From Lactonifactor sp050944855 (lineage in GTDB: Bacteria > Bacillota > Clostridia > Lachnospirales > Lachnospiraceae): DNA of 64,000 bases. Each line of letters begins with the position of its first letter. The first letter of the stretch is position 1. The stretch spans positions 1 to 64,000 of the forward strand of contig JBMNRU010000003.1 in assembly GCA_050944855.1 (NCBI GenBank), read 5' to 3'. Below the pieces are notes generated by a model. The model had not been told where the DNA came from. It worked only from the letters and a program-made list of their open reading frames with translations, and did no database searches. Shown piece by piece: positions 32,987 to 41,720 of the stretch. Made by a program: the position numbers and the translations under genes.

Positions 32987-33220
32987 TTACAGCTGGCTTG
33001 TTCCGCCCATACCTGCAGAACCGGACATCTGACGTTCCTGTGCTTCAATCATTTTCTTAACCATATAACCGCCAACAGAACCATTCTGTTTGGAAGTTAA
33101 GTTTCCATTGTAACCATCTGTAAGAGGTACACCTAATTCATTAGCTACTTCAAATTTAAAACGATCTAAAGCTCCTTTTGCTTCCGGCACTGCCGCCGTG
33201 TTAGAAGAACGATTTGACAT
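32987..33220 (-). CDS. Alpha/beta-type small acid-soluble spore protein
   Basis: A 77-residue SASP that coats and protects spore DNA. It contains the two family blocks: RFKFEVANELGVPL near residues 21-34, with the GPR protease cleavage site within the EVANE stretch, and GYNGNLTSKQNGSVGGYMVK near 37-56. A Gly/Ser/Met-rich tail follows. AAGGAGG lies nine bases before the ATG. It shows that the organism can make endospores. Confidence 0.95.
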   Translation of the reverse strand: MSNRSSNTAAVPEAKGALDRFKFEVANELGVPLTDGYNGNLTSKQNGSVGGYMVKKMIEAQERQMSGSAGMGGTSQL

Positions 33221-33266
33221 AATTCATTGCCTCCTTAAAACTTTTTGTGTTATCGTGTTACAATCC

Positions 33267-33295
33267 TAGTATGTGAAATAATCATTTTTTTACAC
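33267..33295 (-). promoter_or_regulatory. Possible sigma-G-type promoter of the SASP gene
   Basis: On the minus strand CATACTA (33273-33267) fits the sigma-G -10 pattern CATnnTA; GTGTAA (33295-33290) lies 16 bases upstream as a weak -35. The position, about 47 bases before the start, fits forespore expression expected for SASP genes. Confidence 0.4.
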
Positions 33296-33356
33296 TAGAA
33301 ATTATTGTATGGATTAGTAATTTTTTCTGTCATTTCGTATAAAATACAAAATTTAA

Positions 33357-33385
33357 TTGCGTTTCTTTTGGCTATTTGTTATAAT
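33357..33385 (+). promoter_or_regulatory. Promoter of mgsA-rsmD-coaD
   Basis: TTGCGT (33357-33362), a 17-base spacer and TATAAT (33380-33385) preceded by TGT, about 30 bases before the mgsA start. Strong match. Confidence 0.75.
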
Positions 33386-33416
33386 ATGCACGATATATTA
33401 GAAATGAGGTGTCCAC

Positions 33417-33809
33417 ATGAATGTTGGAATTATTGCGCATAACAGCAAGAAGGCATTGATTGAGGACTTTTGTATTGCATATAAAAATATACTTGCAAAG
33501 CATGATATCTATGCCACCGGTACAACCGGAAGAAGAATCGAAGAAGCCACAAACCTCCACGTGCATAAGTTTTTACCAGGGAGCATCGGAGGAGACAAGC
33601 AGTTTACAGAAATGATCGAACGTGGTGATATTGATCTGGCAATTTTCTTTTACAATCCGGCGATGGTCAATCCCAAAGAGCCGGATATTTACCAGATTTC
33701 ACGCGTCTGTGATCAGTATAATATTCCCTGTGCTACAAATATCGCTACGGCAGAATCTCTGATCTTAGGACTGGCAAGAGGCGATTTGGACTGGAGGACA
33801 CAATTTTAA
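33417..33809 (+). CDS. mgsA: Methylglyoxal synthase
   Basis: A 130-residue enzyme converting dihydroxyacetone phosphate to methylglyoxal and phosphate, a bypass that relieves sugar-phosphate stress. Family motifs are IIAHNSKK at the N-terminus, YATGTTGRRIEEAT near residue 25, SIGGDKQFTEMI near 48 with the catalytic Asp in GGDKQ, FFYNP and IPCATNIATAE near 102. The length is slightly below the Escherichia enzyme. It is the first gene of a short operon; the rsmD ATG follows one base after its stop. Confidence 0.95.
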   Translation: MNVGIIAHNSKKALIEDFCIAYKNILAKHDIYATGTTGRRIEEATNLHVHKFLPGSIGGDKQFTEMIERGDIDLAIFFYNPAMVNPKEPDIYQISRVCDQYNIPCATNIATAESLILGLARGDLDWRTQF

Positions 33810-33810
33810 T

Positions 33811-34380
33811 ATGAGAGTAATAGCGGGAAAGGCAAGAAGTCTTCCTTTAAAAACAGTTCCGGGGATGGATACCAGACCCACTACGGACCGCATTAAGGAG
33901 ACGCTGTTTAATATGCTGCAGCCCTATCTTGCAGATTGTCATTTTCTGGATCTGTTTGCGGGAAGCGGAGCCATTGGGATTGAAGCGTTGAGCAGAGGAG
34001 CTGCCTTGTGTGTATTTGTTGAGCAAAACAAAAAGGCGTCTGCCTGTATTAAGGATAACCTTCGTTTTACCAGGCTGGAGGAAAATGCCCGGGTTATGAC
34101 CACAGATGTCATAACGGCCATTCGCCAGTTGGAAAGCGGAGGGGTTTTTGACTGCATTTTTATGGATCCGCCATATGAGAAGGAATGGGAAAAGCAGGTT
34201 CTGGCTGCCTGCCGATATGCTTCTTTTGTCACAGAGGATACCTTATTCGTGATAGAAGCATCCCTGCATACGTCTTTTTCCTATTTGGATGATCTGGGAT
34301 ATGAAATCATCAAAGATAAGAAATACAAAACCAATCGGCATGTATTTGTCAGAATAAAAGGAAAGGAACAGACATCATAG
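33811..34380 (+). CDS. rsmD: 16S rRNA (guanine-966-N2)-methyltransferase RsmD
   Basis: A 189-residue Rossmann methyltransferase for 16S rRNA G966. It begins MRVIAGKARSLPLKTVPG, the classic RsmD start, then TRPTTDRIKETLFNML near residue 21. SAM motif I is FLDLFAGSGAIGIEALSRGA near 45-64, and the catalytic motif IV is FMDPPYEKEW near 116. Its order before coaD is conserved in Firmicutes. Its ribosome site lies within the end of mgsA. Confidence 0.95.
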   Translation: MRVIAGKARSLPLKTVPGMDTRPTTDRIKETLFNMLQPYLADCHFLDLFAGSGAIGIEALSRGAALCVFVEQNKKASACIKDNLRFTRLEENARVMTTDVITAIRQLESGGVFDCIFMDPPYEKEWEKQVLAACRYASFVTEDTLFVIEASLHTSFSYLDDLGYEIIKDKKYKTNRHVFVRIKGKEQTS

Positions 34381-34396
34381 GATGTAGGAAAAAAAG

Positions 34397-34897
34397 ATGG
34401 CAATTGCAATTTATCCGGGAAGTTTCGACCCGGTTACTTTCGGACATTTGGATATTATAAGGAGAGCATCAAGCCAATTTGAGCAGGTTGTAGTCGGAGT
34501 TTTGAATAATTCTTCAAAAACGCCGTTGTTTTCTGCGGAAGAACGTGTTAAGATACTAGAAAAGGTAACAGCAGATATACCGAATGTGGTAATCCGTGCA
34601 TTCAGCGGTCTGTCTGTTCATTTTGCAAAAGAAAGCAACGCCACGGTAATTATTCGGGGATTGCGGGCGATTACCGATTTTGAATATGAATTACAGCTGG
34701 CTCAGACAAACCGGGTACTAGATAAAGATATTGATACTATGTTTTTGACCACCAGCCTGGAATATGCATATTTGAGTTCTTCCACAGTGAAAGAGGCGGC
34801 ATCTTTCGGGGCTGATATTTCTCAGTTTCTCCCGCCCTATGCAGCGGAGAAGGTACATGAGAAATATCAAATGATAAATAAGGAAAGTACAAAATAA
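34397..34897 (+). CDS. coaD: Phosphopantetheine adenylyltransferase
   Basis: A 166-residue hexameric nucleotidyltransferase, penultimate step of coenzyme A synthesis. Motifs: AIYPGSFDPVTFGHLDII at the N-terminus with T/HxGH, then VIIRGLRAITDFEYELQLAQ near residue 83 and TSLEYAYLSSSTVKEAASFG near 115 holding the ISSSxVK-like ATP site. The length is standard. Confidence 0.97.
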   Translation: MAIAIYPGSFDPVTFGHLDIIRRASSQFEQVVVGVLNNSSKTPLFSAEERVKILEKVTADIPNVVIRAFSGLSVHFAKESNATVIIRGLRAITDFEYELQLAQTNRVLDKDIDTMFLTTSLEYAYLSSSTVKEAASFGADISQFLPPYAAEKVHEKYQMINKESTK

Positions 34898-34909
34898 GGA
34901 GTGTGTTTC

Positions 34910-35524
34910 ATGAGCAGCAGAATTGAACAAATTATTGAAGAAATTGAAGAATATGTGGAGAGCTGTAAATATCAGCCATTGTCCACCACAAAAATTGTAG
35001 TAAATAAAGAGGAACTGGAAGAATTATTAAGAGAACTTCGCCTGAAAACACCGGATGAGATCAAGAGATATCAGAAGATCATCAGCAACAAGGATGCGAT
35101 TCTGGCGGATGCACAGGCAAAGGCAGATGGTCTGATCGCAGAAGCGCAGGCACAGACTAACGAAATGGTAAGCCAGTCTGAAGTGATGCAGCAGGCATAC
35201 GCACAGGCAAATGAAACCATTAACAACGCGAATCGTCAGGCTCAGGAAATTCTGGATTCTGCACAGAATGATGCCAACTCCATTCGTTTAAGTGCCATTG
35301 CTTATACAGATGATATGTTAGCAAATCTGGGACAGATTATGAGTACGGCATTGGAAGATGCGGCAGGCAAATATAATACATTTGTACATTCTTTGCAGAG
35401 CTGTTATGATGTTGTAAACAAAAACAGAAGCGAACTGGCACCGCAGGTAGCACAGGCGCAGGCTTATACATCAACAGCCCAGACAGAACAGCCGGATTAT
35501 GATGATTTAGAGGATGAAGAGTAA
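34910..35524 (+). CDS. Coiled-coil protein of unknown function next to coaD
   Basis: A 204-residue soluble protein. The start is the ATG at 34910, eight bases after AAGGAG. It begins SSRIEQIIEEIEEYVESCKY and has a small motif TKIVVNKEELEELLRELRL near 30. A long Ala/Gln/Glu-rich coiled coil follows (about 55-140, repeats like ADAQAKADGLIAEAQAQ), resembling V-type ATPase subunit H or DivIVA-like helices, and the end is an acidic tail. Similar genes follow coaD in Lachnospiraceae as far as I recall. The last 18 bases overlap the convergent ylbJ-like gene. Function unknown. Confidence 0.8.
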   Translation: MSSRIEQIIEEIEEYVESCKYQPLSTTKIVVNKEELEELLRELRLKTPDEIKRYQKIISNKDAILADAQAKADGLIAEAQAQTNEMVSQSEVMQQAYAQANETINNANRQAQEILDSAQNDANSIRLSAIAYTDDMLANLGQIMSTALEDAAGKYNTFVHSLQSCYDVVNKNRSELAPQVAQAQAYTSTAQTEQPDYDDLEDEE

Positions 35525-36433
35525 ACAAAGACAGGCAGTGATCAGCATATTGCAGCATTTGGCAAAAAAATAGGGTTTTAACGATAAATCCGTTTCCTGA
35601 AGCATAGATTTTGTCTGTGCCAGGATACACAGCCCGCCAAAGGCAGTCATACTCATTGCAGTTACATAACAAAAGAGGAAGGAACCACCGGAATTGACAA
35701 GAATGGTAATACCGGTGGTTATTTCTGTTGCACACAGAATAAGCGTTTTCAGGATTCCCCAATCCGGAAGCAGCTCTTTGGCAAATCCGCTGAGAATAGA
35801 GAATAAAATGATATACCCGCCAAGTTTTGTGATCGTTTCAAAACCATTCATGATCGAAGTGTCCAATGCTTCCATCCAGGAGCTGTCAGGGCGGGATGCT
35901 GCAGGAGAAACCTTTCTTTGATCGGATGGGCTTGGACGGTAGTACAGACGGAACACGACGGAAGTGAGATAATTGGCCAGATAATACAGGATACAACTGG
36001 TTTTCAGCAGCTGAGGACTCTGCAGTGTCTGACACAACACAAACGAAGCAAGAAATGCAGGGCTTGCACAGTTGGAAAAGGTCAGAAGATACTGTGCCTC
36101 CTGTTTTGAAATCGCTTGCCTGCGATAAAGGTCTGCGGTTACTTTTGCCCCCATGGGATACCCGCAGAAGAGCCCAAGGCAAAACGCATAGACACCATTG
36201 TGGCTGAGCCCAGTCAGAAATCCCATCATGTGTGAAAACCAGGCAGGGATATAGCGAAATGCAAAGATGGCTACCAGAAAATTAGACAGGATCATAAAAG
36301 GCAGCAAAGACGGCAGCAGTGTCTGAAACCACATCAGCAGTCCTGCTTTTGCGTGAGTGAAAGAAATACCGGGATGCGAAAGCAGTAAAAGGAAAAAGAA
36401 AACAGCGAAAATCAGGAAGAATTTTTGTTTCAA
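35507..36433 (-). CDS. ylbJ: Sporulation integral membrane protein YlbJ
   Basis: A 308-residue membrane protein with about eight helices and the nucleoside-recognition (Gate) fold. Marks are LLMWFQTLLPSLLPFMILSN near residue 36, FCLGLFCGYPMGAKVTADL near 84 and TFSNCASPAFLASFV near 114. YlbJ is a sigma-E protein needed for spore cortex or heat resistance in Bacillus. I prefer TTG at 36433 (GGAG eight bases upstream) over earlier in-frame starts at 36487 or 36544, which lack ribosome sites and run into the pepD leader. The 3' end overlaps the facing coiled-coil gene by 18 bases with no terminator. Confidence 0.85.
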   Translation of the reverse strand: MKQKFFLIFAVFFFLLLLSHPGISFTHAKAGLLMWFQTLLPSLLPFMILSNFLVAIFAFRYIPAWFSHMMGFLTGLSHNGVYAFCLGLFCGYPMGAKVTADLYRRQAISKQEAQYLLTFSNCASPAFLASFVLCQTLQSPQLLKTSCILYYLANYLTSVVFRLYYRPSPSDQRKVSPAASRPDSSWMEALDTSIMNGFETITKLGGYIILFSILSGFAKELLPDWGILKTLILCATEITTGITILVNSGGSFLFCYVTAMSMTAFGGLCILAQTKSMLQETDLSLKPYFFAKCCNMLITACLCLLFIL

Positions 36434-36516
36434 TCGATTACTCCGGTTTTTTCTATAATATATGTGGGAAATATAATTTTTAAGCATCAAAGGATATTGT
36501 TTAAGGAGGTTATCAA

Positions 36517-37965
36517 ATGGCAGTTTTAAATACCTTGCAGCCAACCAGTTTTTTTCATTATTTTGAAGAGATCACACAGATTCCTCATGGATCAGGCGAC
36601 ATAGACCGGATCAGTGATTATCTGGTGGAGTTTGCCCAAAAACATCATCTTTTCTATCTTCAGGATGAGATGAAGAATGTTATCATAAAAAAACCGGCAT
36701 CTCCCGGTTATGAAAATGCACCTGTGGTTATCCTGCAGGGACATATGGATATGGTATGCGCAGCCACGGCAGATTCTTTGCACGATTTTAAAAAGGATCC
36801 GCTAAAGCTTTATATTGACGGAGACTGGGTACGTGCAAAGAACACCACGTTAGGTGGCGATGACGGTGCAGCGATCGCATATGCACTGGCAATTCTGGAA
36901 TCGGATACCATCCTTCATCCTGCACTGGAGGTTGTCATCACTGTTGATGAAGAAATAGGATTGCTGGGCGCCAGCGGTCTGGATATGTCCGCGCTGGATG
37001 GCAGGATCATGATCAATCTGGATTCGGAAGAAGAGGATTGTCTTATTGCAGGCTGTGCCGGAGGCGTAAGGTCAGAAAGCAGAATTCCCATACAGTATAC
37101 AGAAATGGAAGGATATGGCTGCCGGCTTGTTCTGGACGGATTAAAAGGAGGACATTCCGGCGGAGATATTGACAAAATGCATGGAAATGCAGCTCTTCTT
37201 ATGGGACGTTTTCTGTATGAGCTGCGAAACCAGATGGAATATGGTTTATGCGAATGGAACAGCGGCGCACAGGATAATGCCATTCCCTGTCGTGCAGAAG
37301 CTTATATTTTAATAGATGAAGGAAACAGGGATCTTCTCTTGCAGACAGTACAATCCTATGAAGAAACCCTTCGCAGGATTTATCGGGAAACCGATGGAGA
37401 TATGCATCTTTGTGTAGAATTTGAAGGACATCAGATACAGCCTGCGCTGCATCCGGCCAGTTTTACAAAAGTGCTGTTTCTTATGATGCAGATTCCAAGC
37501 GGCATTCAGAAAATGAGTGGAGACATAATTGGTATGCCGGAGACTTCTTTAAACCCCGGAATTGTCAGTCTGCAGCCGGAAGTATTTTCCGTACACTGCT
37601 GTATCAGAAGCAGTTTTGAGACAGAAAAAAGAGCGGTTGCAGATAAAATTGCCTTTCTGACAGAATTTCTGGGAGGAGAATGTATTTTATCCGGTGACTA
37701 TCCGGGCTGGGAATTCGTGAAGGATTCCCAATTGCGGGAAGTGTGTGTAAAAGCTTATGAAACTCTTTTTGGTAAAACGATGCGTGTGGATTTGATTCAT
37801 GCGGGATTGGAATGTGGAATCTTCGCAGCTGCACTTCCGGGTCTGGATTGTGTATCATTTGGCCCGGATATGCAGGACATTCATACAGTAAATGAAAGAT
37901 TAAGTATTTCTTCTGTGCAGAGAGTCTGGGATCTTTTACAGGAAGTATTAAAAAATATCCATTAA
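36517..37965 (+). CDS. pepD: Aminoacyl-histidine dipeptidase PepD
   Basis: A 482-residue M20 family metallodipeptidase (Xaa-His dipeptidase, carnosinase-like). Metal ligands and motifs: VILQGHMDMVC near residue 74, NTTLGGDDGAAIAYALAI near 109, TVDEEIGLLGASGLDM near 141 with the catalytic Glu, NLDSEEED near 168, and a late His in LIHAGLECGIF near 426. It has the inserted lid/dimerisation domain in the middle. AAGGAGG lies eight bases before the ATG. It probably recycles His-containing dipeptides. Confidence 0.94.
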   Translation: MAVLNTLQPTSFFHYFEEITQIPHGSGDIDRISDYLVEFAQKHHLFYLQDEMKNVIIKKPASPGYENAPVVILQGHMDMVCAATADSLHDFKKDPLKLYIDGDWVRAKNTTLGGDDGAAIAYALAILESDTILHPALEVVITVDEEIGLLGASGLDMSALDGRIMINLDSEEEDCLIAGCAGGVRSESRIPIQYTEMEGYGCRLVLDGLKGGHSGGDIDKMHGNAALLMGRFLYELRNQMEYGLCEWNSGAQDNAIPCRAEAYILIDEGNRDLLLQTVQSYEETLRRIYRETDGDMHLCVEFEGHQIQPALHPASFTKVLFLMMQIPSGIQKMSGDIIGMPETSLNPGIVSLQPEVFSVHCCIRSSFETEKRAVADKIAFLTEFLGGECILSGDYPGWEFVKDSQLREVCVKAYETLFGKTMRVDLIHAGLECGIFAAALPGLDCVSFGPDMQDIHTVNERLSISSVQRVWDLLQEVLKNIH

Positions 37966-38033
37966 AAAGAACTGTGAAAAGTCATCATAAAAGGAAGTGC
38001 CGGAGCATATGGTAGAAGAATGGAGGGGATTCT

Positions 38034-38702
38034 TTGAAAAAAACCTTCTTTTCTTTTGCTGCGGTGCTCCTTTTTGTTGTCGTGATACAGCTGAAAATAC
38101 AGGATGCAGCTCAAAAATGGAATCTTTTGTCCATTCCCGAAAGTTTGCTGGCTTTGCAGGAAGAAAATGTATCCGATGAGGAAATACGGCAATATGCGGT
38201 ATTTTGGAGTGAACTGCAGTGTTTTCCCATACCGGAGAACCGGCAGATGGAGAGTCCGTCTGTTTTCTTTACGGATACCTGGATGCAGGAGCGCAATTAT
38301 GGAGGAAACCGGAAACATGAGGGCTGTGACCTGTTCGGAGAAAAACCAATTTCCGGATATTACCCGGTTATCAGTATGACAGATGGCACGGTGGAAAAAA
38401 TAGGATGGCTGCCGCTGGGCGGATACCGGATCGGAATTCGGGGCAACAGCGGAACCTATTATTACTATGCGCATCTGACATCCTATGGAGATTCTTTTCA
38501 GGAAGGGGATTTGGTTCGTGCGGGAGAAATCCTGGGATTTTTAGGGGATACCGGATACGGTGAGGAAGGAACTTCCGGGCAATTCCCACCCCATCTTCAT
38601 GTGGGGATTTATATACGAACGAAAGAGAGTGAAGAATATCCGGTAAACCCTTACTGGCCGTTGAAATATCTGGAAGATAAGAAGAAAATCTATGCATATT
38701 AA
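38034..38702 (+). CDS. M23 family metallopeptidase, membrane-anchored
   Basis: A 222-residue protein with an N-terminal signal anchor (residues about 3-19) and a C-terminal LytM/M23 domain. Zinc motif 1 is KHEGCDLFGE (HxGxD, near residue 95), and motif 2 is PPHLHVGIY (HxH, near 187), so the catalytic site is complete. Relatives cut peptidoglycan cross-links; a sporulation or division role is possible. The start is TTG at 38034 after GGAGGGG. Confidence 0.88.
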   Translation: MKKTFFSFAAVLLFVVVIQLKIQDAAQKWNLLSIPESLLALQEENVSDEEIRQYAVFWSELQCFPIPENRQMESPSVFFTDTWMQERNYGGNRKHEGCDLFGEKPISGYYPVISMTDGTVEKIGWLPLGGYRIGIRGNSGTYYYYAHLTSYGDSFQEGDLVRAGEILGFLGDTGYGEEGTSGQFPPHLHVGIYIRTKESEEYPVNPYWPLKYLEDKKKIYAY

Positions 38703-38722
38703 GGCACCAAAGAGGGAAAGTA

Positions 38723-38731
38723 TGCTATAAT
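38723..38731 (+). promoter_or_regulatory. Extended -10 promoter of the alarmone synthetase gene
   Basis: TGCTATAAT, about 45 bases before the start at 38774; no clear -35. Confidence 0.5.
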
Positions 38732-38773
38732 GAAGAATGGCAAAACAGTATAACGAAGATAGGGGATCACTAC

Positions 38774-39589
38774 ATGGAAATACAATTATGGCGTGAGTTA
38801 CTGACGCCTTATGAATTGGCAGTCCGGGAATTGATTGTAAAGTTTAACCATCTGATAAAAGAACATAAGGAACAGGATTTGTATTCACCGATTGAACAGG
38901 TAAGCGGGCGGGTAAAAAGTATTAACAGTATTTTAGAAAAAATGCAGCGGAAGCGGATTCCCTGGGAACATCTGGAAGAGGAAGTCGAAGATATTGCCGG
39001 TATCCGTATCATCTGCCAGTTTTATGAAGATATTGAAAAGGTAGCAGAGATTATCCGGCACCGCAGTGATATGACAGTAAAGTCGGAAAAGGATTATGTC
39101 ACGCATATGAAAGAAAGCGGCTATCGCAGTTATCATATGATTGTTTCTTACCAGGTGGAAACTTTGCAGGGAAGCAAACAGATTCAGGTGGAGTTTCAAA
39201 TTCGCACTCTTGCCATGAATTTCTGGGCGACCATTGAACATTCTTTGCAATATAAATATAAAGGAAATATGCCGGTGCATATTAAAGAACGTTTAAATAA
39301 TGCCGCGAAAGCCATACTGGCATTGGATAATGAAATGTCTCAGGTGCGAAATGAGGTCATGGATGCACAGAATTCTTTCTTGTACCAGTCCAGTCTGGTA
39401 TCGGATATTTTAAATAACATAGAAAATCTATATCGATATGCAAATAAAAGAGAAGTATCTAAAATACAGGATGAATTTTATCGAATCTATCAGAAAAAAG
39501 ATCTGGAGGAACTGGAGCGCTTTCATAAGCAGCTGGATATGATATCCGAAGGCTATCGGGCGCAGGCAGTGACGATTGATCTCACTTAA
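38774..39589 (+). CDS. Small alarmone synthetase (RelQ/YjbM-like GTP pyrophosphokinase)
   Basis: A 271-residue single-domain (p)ppGpp synthetase with no hydrolase, TGS or ACT domain. Synthetase motifs are VSGRVKSINSILEKM near residue 45, EDIAGIRIICQF near 72, DYVTHMKESGYRSYHMIV near 107 and QVEFQIRTLAMNFWATIEHS near 138, including the Tyr that stacks on GDP/GTP and the catalytic Glu. It is about 60 residues longer than RelQ at the C-terminus, with a helical tail that may mediate oligomerisation. Confidence 0.92.
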   Translation: MEIQLWRELLTPYELAVRELIVKFNHLIKEHKEQDLYSPIEQVSGRVKSINSILEKMQRKRIPWEHLEEEVEDIAGIRIICQFYEDIEKVAEIIRHRSDMTVKSEKDYVTHMKESGYRSYHMIVSYQVETLQGSKQIQVEFQIRTLAMNFWATIEHSLQYKYKGNMPVHIKERLNNAAKAILALDNEMSQVRNEVMDAQNSFLYQSSLVSDILNNIENLYRYANKREVSKIQDEFYRIYQKKDLEELERFHKQLDMISEGYRAQAVTIDLT

Positions 39590-39601
39590 AGGACGACAGC
39601 G

Positions 39602-40978
39602 ATGAATGTATTACCAAAAGAATACGAAAGTGAAATGAAAGAACTGTTGCAGGAGGAATATCCGGAATATCTGCGTACATTTTCTGATCCTCCTGTTTAT
39701 GGTGTGCGTGTAAATAACCGGAAGATATCCACAGAGCAGATGAAGGAAAAACTGGGACTTCCTTTAAAAAGGATTCCCTGGATTCCCAACGGCTTTTATT
39801 ACGAGAAGGAAAATCTTCTTTCTCAGCATCCCTATTATTCTGCGGGGCTGTATTATCTGCAGGAGCCCAGCGCTATGACGCCAGCCAGCCGGCTGCCGAT
39901 TACGCCGGGGGATAAGGTTCTGGATCTGTGTGCGGCACCAGGCGGGAAAGCCACAGAATTGGGAGCACGTCTGCAGGGGCAGGGGATTTTATTTGCCAAT
40001 GACATCAGCAATTCCCGCGCCAGGGTGCTGTTAAAAAATCTGGAACGCATGGGACTTGGCAATATTTTCGTTACCAGCGAGACACCGGAAAAATTAGCAG
40101 CAGAATTTCCCGGTTATTTTGATAAAATCTTATTGGATGCTCCCTGCTCCGGTGAAGGTATGTTTCGGCGGGAGCCTTCTATGATTGCCTATTGGGAAGA
40201 AAAAGGGCCTGATTTTTACAGTGCTCTGCAGAAGCAATTGCTCCTTACGGCCTGTCAAATGTTAAAACCCGGGGGACAATTATTATATTCTACCTGTACT
40301 TTTGCTTTAGAAGAAAACGAAGAAAACATTGCGTATGTCCTTCAGGAAAATCCGGATATGGAACTGCTGCCTATAGAAAACTATGATGGCTTTGAGCCGG
40401 GCAGAAGTGCGGAAGGAATGGATTTATCCGCCTGCGTACGTATTTTCCCTCACAAAATGAAAGGAGAAGGTCATTTTCTGGCATTGCTTCATAAAAAAGA
40501 ATCTACGCCGGCTACCGACCTTCCCATCCGTTCTGTATCGGGTTTACAGCTGTCTGATCTGCCAAAGGCCTGCATAGAATTTCTCAAACCGTGTGCCGGT
40601 TTGTTTCGTTCGGGTTCTTTTTATATGCAGAAATCACTGGTTTATTATCTTCCCAAAGGCGCAGCAATGCTTCAGAAGCTTCGCTATCTGCGCACCGGAC
40701 TTTTTCTCGGAGAATGCAAAAAGAATCGTTTTGAACCTTCTCAGGCCTTTGCCATGTATTTGAAAAAAGAGCAGTATCCCAATTTGGTGGAACTGCCGGT
40801 GGATGATATTCGCACGATAAAGTATCTAAAAGGAGAAACGATAACCCTTTCTCCCAAGGAATGGCAGGGAAAAGAAGGCTGGCAGCTGGTGTGCACCGAT
40901 GGATTTCCTATGGGCTGGGGAAAGCGAAGCAAAGATAGTTTAAAGAATAAGTATGCGCCCGGCTGGCGCAGGCAATAA
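39602..40978 (+). CDS. RsmB/NOP family RNA (cytosine-C5) methyltransferase, RsmF-like
   Basis: A 458-residue SAM-dependent m5C methyltransferase. Motif I is LDLCAAPGGKATELGARL near residue 103, motif IV is LLDAPCSGEGMFRREP near 178, containing the PC cysteine, and motif VI is STCTFALEENEENI near 230 with the catalytic TC cysteine. The C-terminal region (from about 300) carries an RsmF-like domain ending before a PUA-like part. The rRNA target is likely, the position uncertain. Thirteen bases separate it from the next gene. Confidence 0.92.
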   Translation: MNVLPKEYESEMKELLQEEYPEYLRTFSDPPVYGVRVNNRKISTEQMKEKLGLPLKRIPWIPNGFYYEKENLLSQHPYYSAGLYYLQEPSAMTPASRLPITPGDKVLDLCAAPGGKATELGARLQGQGILFANDISNSRARVLLKNLERMGLGNIFVTSETPEKLAAEFPGYFDKILLDAPCSGEGMFRREPSMIAYWEEKGPDFYSALQKQLLLTACQMLKPGGQLLYSTCTFALEENEENIAYVLQENPDMELLPIENYDGFEPGRSAEGMDLSACVRIFPHKMKGEGHFLALLHKKESTPATDLPIRSVSGLQLSDLPKACIEFLKPCAGLFRSGSFYMQKSLVYYLPKGAAMLQKLRYLRTGLFLGECKKNRFEPSQAFAMYLKKEQYPNLVELPVDDIRTIKYLKGETITLSPKEWQGKEGWQLVCTDGFPMGWGKRSKDSLKNKYAPGWRRQ

Positions 40979-40991
40979 CAGGAGAATGACT

Positions 40992-41720
40992 ATGGCGGTA
41001 TTGCGTCTGGATAAATACCTGGCGGACATGGGTGTGGGTACCCGGTCTCAGGTAAAGCAAAAAATCCGAAAAGGCCTGATTCAGGTCAATCAGATAGTGG
41101 TAAAGGAAGCCGATTATAAGGTGGATCTGTCAAAGGATAGGATTCTGGCGGATGGACAGCAAATTTCTTATGTGCAGATGGAGTATTATATGCTGCATAA
41201 ACCGGCAGGATATGTATCTGCGACAGAAGATAAAAGAGAAAAGACCGTGTTAGAATTGCTGCCCGAACAAAAGAGGAAGGATCTTTTTCCGGTAGGACGT
41301 CTGGACAAAGATACGGAAGGCCTTCTTCTGATTACCAACGACGGGGCTTTGGCACATCGGCTGTTATCTCCCAAAAAACATGTGGAGAAAACTTATTTTG
41401 CCCGTATCAGAGGTATGGTTACGGAAGCGGATGCAGCTTTGTTTCGTGAGGGACTGGATATTGGAGATGAAAAGAAAACCCTTCCCGCCTCTTTGGTGAT
41501 TCAGGAAGCCGGGGAGGATATCTCCCAGGTATGGATTACCTTATGTGAGGGCAGATTTCATCAGATAAAAAGAATGTTTGAAGCAGTAGGGAAAGAAGTG
41601 GTCTATTTAAAGCGCTTATCTATGGGTCCGCTTACCCTGGATGCCTCTTTGCCGGTGGGCAGCTGTCGGCATCTGACACAGCAGGAGATAGAAAGGATAC
41701 AGACTTATGATAGAAAATAA
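40992..41720 (+). CDS. RsuA family rRNA pseudouridine synthase
   Basis: A 242-residue enzyme. The start is the ATG at 40992 (AGGAG nine bases upstream). An N-terminal S4 RNA-binding domain (LDKYLADMGVGTRSQVKQKI) is followed by the catalytic domain with VGRLDKDTEGLLLITNDG near residue 101, whose Asp is the nucleophile, and GRFHQIKRMFEAVG near 190. RsuA/RluB/E/F branch. The 3' end overlaps the next gene by 14 bases. Confidence 0.92.
   Translation: MAVLRLDKYLADMGVGTRSQVKQKIRKGLIQVNQIVVKEADYKVDLSKDRILADGQQISYVQMEYYMLHKPAGYVSATEDKREKTVLELLPEQKRKDLFPVGRLDKDTEGLLLITNDGALAHRLLSPKKHVEKTYFARIRGMVTEADAALFREGLDIGDEKKTLPASLVIQEAGEDISQVWITLCEGRFHQIKRMFEAVGKEVVYLKRLSMGPLTLDASLPVGSCRHLTQQEIERIQTYDRK

Noticed and set aside
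36434..36544. Longer start for YlbJ overlapping the pepD start region
   Set aside because: The upstream ATGs lack ribosome sites and would put the gene into the pepD leader; TTG at 36433 has GGAG at the right distance.
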